Source of the DNA: Brachionus manjavacas
Taxonomy: Eukaryota > Rotifera > Eurotatoria > Ploima > Brachionidae
Length of the DNA stretch: 64,000 nt
Assembly (NCBI GenBank): GCA_019054805.1
Contig: JAHQIY010000006.1
Span: 5,518,001-5,582,000, forward strand
Reading direction: 5' to 3'
Below are positions 38,982-51,600 of the stretch, one piece after another (position 1 is the first letter of the stretch; each line of letters begins with the position of its first letter). Below the pieces are notes generated by a model that did no database searches, was not told the DNA's origin, and saw nothing but the letters and a program-made list of their open reading frames with translations. A program made the translations under genes and the position numbers.

Positions 38982-40122
38982 ATGTCGTCTCATTTAACTA
39001 CTTCAATTCGAACTCCTTTCTGGGGATTCAGAACTCCAGCTGAGTTCAAATATATTCAGAAAATTTTCAATAATGAGATTAAAAATTTTACCATTACCAA
39101 AGCTTGTTACCGGGATGTATTCAAAGGTTTGGCAATTTTTTGGTTTTAGAATCGATTTTAATTTTTTTTTAAGCCGTCGTTTTTAGTTTTGAAAATTTAA
39201 ACAATGAAAATGAATTGAAATTAGTTGAAAAAAAAATTGATGATGCGTCAAAAAAGCATTCAATTTCCTATAATATGATGATTAGCTTGTACACTAGTGT
39301 TTACAAACTTATTAAGTATTCAAAGCGCTCATCTACTAAGCAAGATGTAATATTTAATTAACATCAAATTCTTTTCTAAAGAAGGAATTTTGTAAAAGAT
39401 TGGAAAAATTAAAAGAAAAAATAATTAAATTAAAGAAAGGAATTTGAATGTCAACTTTAATCTTTTGATAATTTATTAAATAAAAAGGCTATAAAAGCTG
39501 ATTTACTGGATTTTTTAAAGTAATTGTATTTTTTTTAAATTCATTAATTATTTTTGCTATAAAGACTACCTGAAGAATTTGTTTCCGATTTTATGATGGT
39601 CATAGCGGGTCATAGGTAATATTTTGAAAAATAGACCTTTTGAGCTATAAAATTTATACCAGATTTTTTTTCTTAATATTGCTCCGGAAATTTTATTCCA
39701 TTCTGAACTTTAATTAAAATTTTTTTCAATGATAAATATTTCTCATCAGAATATTAAAGAGTTTTTTTTCGATTATATTTTTGTTAGATTGTCAAAAGGA
39801 CTTAATTCTTAATTAAATTGAAAATAATAATTTTGTTTGAAAATCAAGACGAGAATATATGGAAAAATCATTGTCATTGAATCATCCCAAATATCCTGTA
39901 ATTGCGTCAATCAACTGGAGAATAGATGTGTCTATATCTTCAAGCTCTGTAACCCGCGGACTCCTGCCAACTATCATATTAAAAATGCAGCTATCTGATG
40001 GCACAATAAAAACATTCGAAATGAATGTTCCAATGTTTCATTTTATTCGATTTAACGTGGCTTTAGTTCTCAAAGAAATGTCTGACAATCAAAATAGACA
40101 CATTTTTAAATTAACAGATTAA
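38982..40122 (+). CDS. COMMD5: COMM domain-containing protein 5, copy A
   Basis: Five exons, 38982-39126, 39174-39346, 39488-39519, 39565-39615 and 39849-40122, join in phase to give 224 residues, the same length as human COMMD5. The C-terminal COMM domain contains INWRIDVSISSSSV, then LKMQLSDGTIKTFEMNVP and FNVALVLKEM, matching the WRVDV...LSDG...VALVLKEM pattern of COMMD5. COMMD proteins form the Commander complex with CCDC22/CCDC93, which acts in endosomal recycling and NF-kB control. The start is placed at MSSH because copy B begins MSSK at the same position; an upstream in-frame ATG at 38940 exists. An AATAAA follows the stop at about 40210. Orthology to COMMD5 rather than another COMMD is a judgement from the domain text. 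Confidence 0.85.
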
Positions 40123-43100
40123 CAGATTTTATTTAAGTAATCAAACTGTTTAAATCAAGACACATTGTGTTTCGGCTAAATCTCATTTTATATATTTTTA
40201 TTTTTTACTAATAAACCTAGACTGTAATCTAGGACTTTCTATACTAATCTCAAGTATAAAGTCAACAAAAGATAGCTGGATTATAATGTTTAACTTCAAG
40301 GACTTTAGATCGAAAATAATTATTAATGACTTACGATTTGAAATTTTCATTAGAGATGAATAAATTATTTTTTGAGTCGAATTTAAAATTTATGCTCCTG
40401 TCAAGTATCTCTTAGGTTTGCCAATTAAGAGAACATTTTATAGCTTTTTTAGAAAAAAAGATTTCTTGACATTGATGCCGAGAACAGGAACTTTTAATTC
40501 CTTTTTTCAATTTTATTTTCTAATAAATATTTGCTTAAAGTTTTCATTAGTTAATATTAAAATGAACACTTGCTTTTAGTTATTCTTATTTTTAAAAATA
40601 AATCCATTTTATTAATTGCTATTTGAATAAACAATTTATCTAGGATTTTTGTTGTTTAAATTTGTTAAACAAATTTTGTTTTATTTATAAGCTGTAAGTT
40701 TATAATTTCAGGATTAAAACTAAAAAACAAATTTTTATTCACTGTTTATACTTCAATTTACAAGAAATTTTTTTTTTTAATTTCTTCTTAAGAAAGACTA
40801 ATTAATGATTTTTTAATTAGTATTGAACCATGAGAAGCAGATAAAATCAAGTTGGTAATAGCTTTTAAAGTGTCTGCTTTACGAAAAATCACTAAACTAA
40901 CCATTTTTTAGAATTTTTTCTCTTTAATTTTTGTAATTTTTTTTAATTTCAAGAAATAAATTAAATGCGTTTAAATTCCTAATTTGTTCAAACAACAGAC
41001 TTCCCATGAGGAAATTTCTGGATCCATCATTTTCAAGCTCATTCTGATATCCGATTTATTTGAGTACTATTCTAGCAATCAAAACCTACTCTCTAACTAT
41101 CGATTAAAGGCGTATTGAAACAAGTTATTTTGGCAAAGGATTCCATTAATTTGCTCTCCATTTACTCAACATTTTTTAAATTTACCAAAGAAACCAAAAA
41201 AAATTTAAAAAGAATAGTCTAAATAGCTCAAAAGTTGTAATAAAAAAATTTCGTGATTGAAATTGATGTTTGCTTATTTCACAATTTTTGAAAATTTAAT
41301 TTCACTTTTAATCCTTTATCATATAAAAATTAGAGTTTTTTTATCAAAATAAAAAATAGTCTCAATTCTATTTAGGAAATAATTATAAATAATAAATCAT
41401 ATTTTTTTAATTTAATTAATTTTACGAAATGAATTTTATGGTAAAAAATTTTCATCTTCAGATTTTGATACCTAAGGGTAAAGATGTTTTATTTTCTTAA
41501 AAAAATTCTATGGGGTTAATGACTGAAAGAAATTTTTTTCATTTAATTTTTTATCCCCAAAGTCACAATAGCAGCCCTAAAATTGAAATTAGCTAAGCAA
41601 TAATTATTTTTTTGCAAAATTTGGAAAGAATTTTAAATTTTAATATAGCGTTTACTAAATTACTTATATTTAATTTTTGTTTAACAAAAATCTTTAAATA
41701 TATTTAATTAACTTAGAAAGTATTTAACTTAAAACTTTATATAGAATAAAATCATAATTTCTTGCAGGATAAAAACTAATGAAATAGACCTAGTTTTATT
41801 TGAATTAAGAAACCAAATTGATGCAGCCCACAAAACATGCTTTGAGATAATTTTGAGGAATAATTTTTCATTATCATTGCTGTTTATACCAACTGCACCA
41901 TTTTTATCTTCTTAATCAAAAAACTTATCATCAAAGCAGTCAAACTTTATTATCATTTCTTTTTTGACATTTTACTTCATATAAGTTTTTCTAATTAATA
42001 TATAATTATCTTTCAATTTTTTTGTTAACTTTTATATTATTGAATTGAATTAAGGATTTTTTCCTAAAAATTTATTTCTCTTGAATAATTAATCAACTTT
42101 AATTAGCAAAAGGGTGCTGGATATGCAAAAAAAAGAAACGAAAATTTTTCTTTTAGAAAAGAATTCAAAAGGAATAATGAGGAATTGATGTTAAGACGCA
42201 GTATAATATCAAGTCTTTATCAATAATTCATTTGAATTTTGGTTATAAAAGGTTAATATTTTTGGATACTAATGTGAAATTCTCCAAGATGACATTTTTT
42301 AAAGAATAAATGACATATTTTAGTATCTCATTTCAACTATAAATGTTAAAAAAATCTAAGAAAAAAATTTTTTTTTTTCTAAAAGAAATTAAAGAAAGTC
42401 TTTCGGCAGTTTTTTAAAAGAAGTATGAAAAGACTTATTCAAGTTTTTGTTTTAATTAAAATTAAAATTCGTTGTGATAAATTCCAATTTCAATATAAAA
42501 AATTTGGAGAACAAATGGTACAATTATTATAGGGTTATAAATTGTAAATTAGAATTGTTTTTAAAACTATTTGAAATTTTCACAAACAAAACGACTAGAC
42601 AAAGCGCTCAAAAATTGAAAATTTTAAAAAAATATCTGATATTTCGAAATTACTTTTGTTTAAATATTCTTTATTTTCAAAAATCAAGTATTATTATAGT
42701 AAAAATTTAATTTTTCGATTTAGATCATACACCTTTGTCGAATTGTGAAACTTTTTGTTCAAATAATTCTTAGCATAATTAAATAAATGTGTTTTAAGTA
42801 TTTATGATATTAACGCCCAGCAACTCTAGCATTATTTCAATTTTTTTAATTAATTCTAGACAATTACAGTTTTAATTTTTTAAGTGGTTCAATCTAGCAA
42901 GCTGAATTATCTTAAACAAATTCAAAATTATTTATTTAGACATGAATTATATAACTAAATTCATGAACATGAACGCTTTTTTTCTAAAAAAAAAGTTTAG
43001 CTTTTTTCAATGCTTAAGCTTAGCTTTCAAAATTAATATTTAATGTACGTTTATAAGGTTAATTTATTTTTTGATTGAAAGAATAAATATCATTCTAAAA

Positions 43101-45113
43101 ATAATTTGTAACTAGTTCCAAGCATATACATTTAGAAATTGTGCATTTTATTTTAAGTGTTTTTGTTTATAATTTGGATTAATGTTTTTTTTCTCAATGA
43201 TAAGAGAAGCTTTTTCAAAAAAATTAGGAATTCTTTGAAAAATTTTTATCATTTTATCTTGAAAATCTGGGTAGCTAGAGTAGCAATTATTTTACAAGGT
43301 GTAATTATTGTTGGCGAATTTAGCTTTATGAAGCAACAGAACTTTATAATTCTAATTAATGCTTTAGTTAAATTTAAAGAAAAGCTTTTTTTTTGTTTGT
43401 TTAAAATTTATATGTCTAGAGCTAGAAATTTTTTTTTTTTTTCGAAGAGTTTGCATTGATTTTAGGTTGATGCCAATTTGCCACTCATTAATTATTCAAG
43501 TCATTCATGGCAACCGAATGAAATTATTTTTTTCAAAAGGTCAATATCGAAAATTCAAATTAAACATTTTATAAAATTATTTTACGCAAAAAAAATTGTC
43601 AATCACATAAGAGAGCTTGTAAATGAACCGAATGATTTCACATCCGTTCTTATCAAGTATCTCTAATTTAATTTTTTCAATAGATGAATACTTAGAAAAT
43701 TTTTTATTAAATGTCATTTGGAAATATTTTTGTTTCAAAAAATGCTAAGTTTTAGATTTCGATCCAAACCCAGTTCTAAGACTTGAAAAATGTTTTTGAT
43801 TTATTACAAGAAAAATAAATTACATCACAGGAAGAAAATTATATGCTATCTTCGTTGACGTCAAAAATTAGTCACAAATTACTTAACTCCTAATCAAAGA
43901 TGGGTTAAATCTGTCAGGCAAATATTTAGAAAAAATTACCAAGAATGCGAATATTTGTCTAGAGCTGGTTTTTCCTTTGAATCAAATTTTTAAGCTGTAA
44001 TTATATGAATTTTTTGATCTAGCGGGGACTTTTTTCTAACTCAGCATTTAGATTCACAATTCCAAATAATTATTTTGCATCCCACATTTTTCTTAATTCT
44101 ACTAATCCTAAATAGCTTAAGTTACGGGTCCCGAAACAAAAGAATTTATAAAATTCGGCATTTTGACGCAATAAATTGGAGATTTTAATCCCGGCAATAA
44201 TTTCTTATTTAAAATGTGAACAACGCGTCTATTTCATCAGCGCCTAAAGCCAGATAAGTTATTAATCATCACAAAGCTGTCTAAGTTGATTATAAATTTT
44301 TGATTATTGATTCAGCTATAATAAGATCTATTATTAAAAAAACTTGGCGTTCTTTTTCTTTAAATTTTTTTTGTTGGAAGATTTAAGTCTTATCGCAATA
44401 TCTTTTTTATCATTATAAAATAATAATTTAAAAGCATTTTATTGATTTATTTCCTCGAAAAAAAGAGCTTTTTGAATAAATGACGTGTTGTTTTATAAGT
44501 CTGCTGATGTAATTAAGTCGTGATGCTTTAAACTGAATGAGAGCATAGTTGAGGAATTTTTTTTAAATTGAGGATATAAGGGCGAAATTCCGGAGTAAAA
44601 TTCTTGGGCGTATCAAAGTTAGGCCTATTTGCAAAGGGCTTTGTTTTAGGCAAATATTGACTTAATGGGGTTTTTAATGAATTATTGCAAAACATTTATT
44701 GTTGCAAAAAAAAATAAAAAATAAATCTCAAAATAATAAAATTTTATACAAAAGATATAACCGTTGCTTAGGACAACCTTTCTATTAGTTTTTTTATTCT
44801 TTTATATTGCAACAAAGGAGTTAAAGAAAAATAAAAAAAAACATCTTAAAAATATTATTTTAACTTTTTATTTTATTTTATTCTGAGCACCTAATTATTT
44901 TTTTTCTTACAATATTTCGCATTTAATTTACTAAAGCGTGTTTTGTGTGGTACCTGACGAAAGATTGATTTTTTAAATCTATTTATTCTGCTTTTTATTA
45001 AAGATTTAAAAAAATGAAGCGGAATTTATAAACATTAAAGAGTGTGAAAACAAAAGAAATTTAAACAAATCCAATAAAAAATTAAAGCCAACTGATTGCA
45101 GAGAGAAAAAGTA
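40123..45113. other. Spacer between the two PP1-COMMD5 blocks
   Basis: Five kilobases with no supported gene. Two adjacent frames (43157-43459 and 43463-43666) are open. The second is preceded by an acceptor-like TTTTAG and could be an exon of an unknown gene, but no motif is recognisable. A few LINE-like words occur near 43830-43990 without a coherent frame. Confidence 0.4.
43463..43666 (+). other. Possible unidentified exon
   Basis: An open frame follows an acceptor-like GATTTTAG and encodes about 67 residues with mixed composition (contains SHSWQPNEIIFFKR and NEPNDFTSVLIKYL) up to a stop. I do not recognise a family. There is no clear partner exon, so it may be chance. Confidence 0.15.
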
Positions 45114-46274
<1,161 letters not shown>

Positions 46275-46736
46275 TGATTTTGAAAATTTTTGTTCTTATA
46301 TTTTCGAGTTTTTTTTAGTTTTTTTTTGAGGATTCTCCTTTAAATTTTAGCTATAACCGTTTATAATTTTTCTAGAAATAAATTTACTTTCTTTTTAAAT
46401 ATAATATTTATTCTTTTGGTTCTTTTTATTTGGTGTAATTGAACCACTATTTTTATTCAAAAAGTTATTTGGAAATTATTTTGTATTTAATTTTTGTATG
46501 TTAAATGAAATTTTTTTCAATAAAAAAAATCTAAATTTATTATTTAATTCTATTTAAAACTTATTTTGAAATTATTATTGTTTTCCATAGTTAATTTTTT
46601 TGTTTTCAATCTGGATAGCTTTTTTAAATAGACTTTTAATATATTATAAAAATTTTTTAATCGTTTGAAGCGTTCATGATAATAAAAATTATATTATTCA
46701 AAGATATTTCATAAATTATAGAGAAAATTTATCTGT

Positions 46737-46763
46737 TTCAAATGATGATCATGTGAAATATTT
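46737..46763. repeat. 27-bp direct repeat, left copy
   Basis: TTCAAATGATGATCATGTGA plus AATATTT, identical to 47732-47758. It lies 40 bases before the COMMD5-B start codon and contains the palindrome ATGATCAT. Confidence 0.85.
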
Positions 46764-46803
46764 TTATTTCTGTGCTCGTTGATACAAAAAAATATATTTC
46801 TTT

Positions 46804-47656
46804 ATGTCATCTAAAATTCAAAATTATGATCGTACGCCGTTCTGGGGTCCCAGAGTAACCCCTGAATTAAAGTATTTGCAATCGATTTTAAATAACAAAG
46901 AACAATCGGTAAATGTAACCAAAAGTTGTTTTAGAGAACTAATAAGAGGTTCATTTTGAATTATTTAAAAAAAAATATTAATTTTTAATTTTAGTTATTA
47001 TCCTCGTGCTAGAGCAACATAAGGGAAATAAATATAATGAAAAAATTGAATTTATTTCGAAGAATTACAAGATACCTGAGAAAGACTGTGTCTTGTTACT
47101 GGCAAGTTTGGAAAAATTGTTTAGATTTGCTATAAAATCTCCATGCAAAAAACAAAATGTATTATTGAATCATTATTTTTTTATAAATTATTATCTAAAA
47201 TTTTAGGTTGTAAAAGAGGATTTACTTGAAATTCTCAAGTAAGAAATTTTTTTAATATTTTTTTCATCAATCATAAATAGAATTCTAAGAATCCCCAAAG
47301 ACTTTGCCACGGATATAATCAATGTTCTTTACGGAACGAAGTATTTTTTATTTAAAACTATTCAAAATTTAATTTTATGCTATATAAGGATAAATTTTGA
47401 AAATATTACCATTGATATTCCAAGGAATGTTAATCTTTTGTCGATAAATTGGAGAATTGATGTATCTTTATCAACAAGTTCACTCAATCGTACTTTAGAT
47501 TCTTATATTTTGATTCAAATGAATTTGTCTAATGGAAAAACTGTCTCTTTTGAAATGGATATGAATGTTTTTCATAGATTAAGATTTAGTGTTGCTTTAG
47601 CTCTTAAAGAAATAGATGATATTTTAAGTAGATCATTTTTTAAACTTATTGAATAA
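46804..47656 (+). CDS. COMMD5: COMM domain-containing protein 5, copy B
   Basis: Five exons, 46804-46948, 46995-47158, 47207-47238, 47281-47340 and 47389-47656, give 222 residues. Exon 1 (145 nt) and exon 3 (32 nt) are the same length as in copy A and all intron phases match, so the two are paralogues from one duplication. Shared text includes RTPFWG near the N-terminus and, in the COMM domain, INWRIDVSLSTSSLNRTL and FSVALALKEI. Protein divergence from copy A is large, but the frame is intact, so both appear to be under selection. Predicted role as for copy A; the two copies may have split expression or function. It is bracketed by a 27-bp direct repeat. Confidence 0.85.
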
Positions 47657-47731
47657 AATAAAAATTTTCGGACCTTGATAAAAACCAACTTTTTTTTCCC
47701 CAATATCTAAAATATGGCATCAAGAAAAATC

Positions 47732-47758
47732 TTCAAATGATGATCATGTGAAATATTT
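47732..47758. repeat. 27-bp direct repeat, right copy
   Basis: Exact copy of 46737-46763, 76 bases after the COMMD5-B stop codon. Confidence 0.85.
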
Positions 47759-48640
47759 GAAAGATTTTTGAATTTTTTCTAAAACCTTTTTAACTAGGAT
47801 TTTTTGGTTAATACCAATGTAAAATTATAAAATCGATATGAAATTCAAATTAAATTTAAATTTCAAAAAATAGTCAACTTATTAATTGAATAGAAAATAT
47901 TAAAAAAATTAAATTTTAGACTAGATAAAAAATCATTTTACTTTTAAACTTCCACAGCATTTTTTATAAAATTTTCTATTCGATAAATTAATAAAGAAAA
48001 AAGAGCTTTTTTAGTTAAAATGTTGCTTTTGTTTCGAATAAAATAAAAGAGTTTTTCGATTTTTGACAGTAGGGTCTTAAATTTTAATTTTTCAAAAAAT
48101 TAGTTTTATAAAAGGATGAAATTTAACTCCAAAAAAATCCATTTTAAAACAAAACAATCCTCTATCTCTATTAATAGTCAAGTTTAATTCTGATAATTTT
48201 AAGAAGATTAAATTTACAGCAAATTTTGATTAATTTTAAATAAAATTAAAGTTTAAGAGTTAATAATTTAATTAAATAAAAAGCTTAATTTTGCCTATTA
48301 ATTTTCAAAGGATGTTTAATGAAGTATTTTACGTAATACTAAGCTTAGTATTCACACTCTCGGCCTGTATAAAAAATATTAATCATTTTTATTCATTTGT
48401 TTTCTATATCGAGCAAAAGCTCCTTCAGAATAAAATATAAATATAAAAAATCAAAATAAAGTAGAATAAGTTAAAATAAAATGCAAAGAAAATTAAAAAG
48501 ACATATACTAAAATAGAATGTCAAACGTTGAGTGTCTTTTATTTTATATTGTAAAAATTGAAATTAAAACCAAGCGATCTAATTTTTTTTTTAATTTGAT
48601 TTTTAGTTTCTATAAAAAAAATAATCAAAGTGGTTTATAA
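47759..48640. other. AT-rich spacer between COMMD5-B and the ABC transporter
   Basis: Convergent intergenic region; it must contain the 3' UTR of the minus-strand transporter. No other feature seen. Confidence 0.45.
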
Positions 48641-51600
48641 TTAATTAGAGTTCTTTTCACTTGAAAATAGCTTGAAATAAAAACTTTTATTTTGCATTAA
48701 AATTTCATGACTTCCTTCCTCCATTACAGATCCATTTTTAATAAAAAATATTTTGTCCGAATTCTGAATTGTGTTCAATCTTTTTAGAAATATTTAAAGT
48801 TAAAGAAATTGAAAAATAATTTAGATACTTATGAGCTATCGTAATACTTGTCTTTCCAATCTGACACTTCTTAATTGCATCCTGGACCAAATTTTCGGAT
48901 TTGTTATCCTAATAAGTAATAATTAGCTACCGACGAAAAAAATTAAAATTTAAAAATTACTAATGCCGAAGTTGCCTCATCAAAAAGTAGGAGTTTCGAC
49001 CCGCTAATTAGTGCACGAGCTTTAAAATTATTATATTTATTTTTTAAAATACATTAATTTTAAAATTTACCAATTGCTATTCTCTGCTTTTCACCTCCAC
49101 TAAATTGGTTTCCTTTCGGTCCCACAATAGTCTTATAGTTCTATTTAAGGAAATTTTTTTAGCTTTTCTAAATTAATTTACATCTGAAAAATTACATTTG
49201 GCATTCTTTCTATTCTATAATGAATATTCGATTTCATAGAAACATCTACTATTTCATTAATTTCAATCTAAAATAAATATTTAAAAAATTAGAACCCTTA
49301 TAAAATAATAATTACCATTGATCGCCTCAAGTCTCCTAAGCATATATTTTCAAAAACACTGCGATCAAATAAGACCGGCTCTTGTGTTACAGCAGAAATA
49401 TTAAATCTCAGCCATTCTAGATTCAATTTTTTGATGTCAATATTATCAATATAAACAGTTCCATGATCAGCATCATAAAATCTGAGTATCAGAGAAAATA
49501 TCGTGCTCTTGCCACAACCGGATGGTCCGACAAGGGCATTTGAAGTTCCACTCTTTATTTCAAGATTAAATTCATTTAATATTTTTCTATCAGGGCGATT
49601 GGCATAACTAAATGTAACATTTTCAAATTTTATGTTTCCTAAAAATTTTTCAGGACTTAGTCCTTCTGAGCTTAAATTGTCAATTTTAGGTTCTCGATCA
49701 ATTAACTTGATTGACTTTTTGGTCGATTTAAGGGCCATACTTTGGTCAAGTAATTGTGAGTATGATCGGGCCAAAATCATTGATGAAAAAGTTATCATCG
49801 GAAAAATTTTAAAAATATCTTGAACTTTTATTTCATCATTTTTAATCAACACGTAACCAAAACTGAATGCAACAGCCCTAATAAAGAACACAGCTGAATT
49901 CGATAGTGAGTAAAAACCAGCCTGGAAACTTAGTTCAAAAAATATTTTTCTCTTTTTTTTTTCGTAGATGTTCTTGAATTGCTGAATAAAAAAATTTTGC
50001 CTTCCTAGACTGAATATTGTTCTTATATTTTCAATTGTTTCGACAATCAGTTTGCTGCCATCCTCCAATCTATCAGTTGTTTTAAATTTTGGTGATGACC
50101 GACTTGACAAAGCTCCGGAAAAAAATGAAATGGGAATAAATATAATTATTATTAAGGTTAATTTCCAGTTCAAAAAAAGAGAGTACACAATGCTGAACCC
50201 CACTGCCGATATTCCTTGTGTATATATTTTTAATTTTTCTGAGGCTAAATTTTTGCACAAACTTGCTGAATACGAAAGCTGTGATGACAAAGCGCTTGAT
50301 TTGTTCTCATCTAAATCATGAAATGCGATTTCTTGTCTAAGCATTGATTTGAACATTAAAACGCGCAGTCTGCTGGTCAAGCGTGAACCAACTAGGGAGA
50401 AACAAAACGAACTGCCAATATTGGTTAAGATGCCTATAAGTCCTAAAGAAATTATTATCGTCATGTATTTTATGCTTTCAGATTGTTGTTTATCAGCCTC
50501 TTCTATATTAAAAAGAAAAAATATCTCGGAAAATAAAAGAGATGTAATCGGTTGAATCATAGATAATAGAGCTTGAGCTAAAATACCAATAAATAGCCAA
50601 AACCAATCTGGAGCAAGAAGCTTAAATAATCTTTTTTCATAATAAAATGGTTTAAATTTTTTCCTTTTTTTTCTTTTTATTCCATTATCAATTTCATGAT
50701 GATCATCTGGGGAATCGCTATCAGCTTTTTGGTCACGCGTATCCTCAATGTATTTTTTATCCAAAGAAGCTTCACTTGGTGCATGTTCTAAAGCATTCGA
50801 TACAAATAAATTAAAATATTCTCCTTTTTGGTTCATTAGTTCATCATGATTTCCAATTTCAATCAGACGTCCAGAAGATATGTAAAAAATCAAATCAGCA
50901 TTTTTAATTGTTTCAAGTCTATGGGCAATTATTAAAGTTGTACGACCGCATTTTGCCTTATCCAAAGCATCTTGGACAGCTTTTTCGCTTTCATTATCCA
51001 GAGCAGATGTAGCTTCATCCAAAAGTAATATTTTCGGATTTCTTATTAAAGCTCTGGCTTAAAAATAAAAAATATTAATCAATTTTTGAGAAAAAAATTT
51101 AATTTTGTGATCTTTTGACACTAATTTAGATATTTATTTCAGACATTTTAAAAATTATAATAATAAAATTAATAATATATATAAGCTACAGCAAGACTAG
51201 CTTGCGGAAGTGCCTACTAGGAGGTGACCTATGGTCGCTTCTTGCACATAACACATAGAAAAGAACTGAAAAAAGAAATACTGTTTGAATTTTAGGTAAA
51301 AATAAGAGTTAAGGTTATAGATAGAAAAAGCTGTAAAAGAAAAATTTTATAAATAAATGCGATTTCCTAAAAAAATCAGAATATTATAATTTTCCAGAAG
51401 TTTTGTTCAAAAAAAAAAAAAATTATTATTATTTTGATTATGTATTCTGGAATAGGTTTTTTCATTAAATTGTTATTTAAAATTTGAAAAATTTTATAAT
51501 TTGAAAAGTGATTGTCAAAGTATTCTCAAATAAAGCCTAAAATCTATTCAGTGTAAAAAAAATTCAGTTTTTAAGATATGTTTTTTGTAAGCAATTTTAA

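Noticed and set aside
30300-41040. Shared words around TGGATCCATCATTTT at about 30308 and 41020
   Set aside because: Only about 16-20 bases match, with no extension on either side; probably coincidence in AT-rich DNA.
43830-43990. RT-like words (LYAIFVDVK) suggesting another LINE
   Set aside because: Stops interrupt immediately and no second RT block follows in order.
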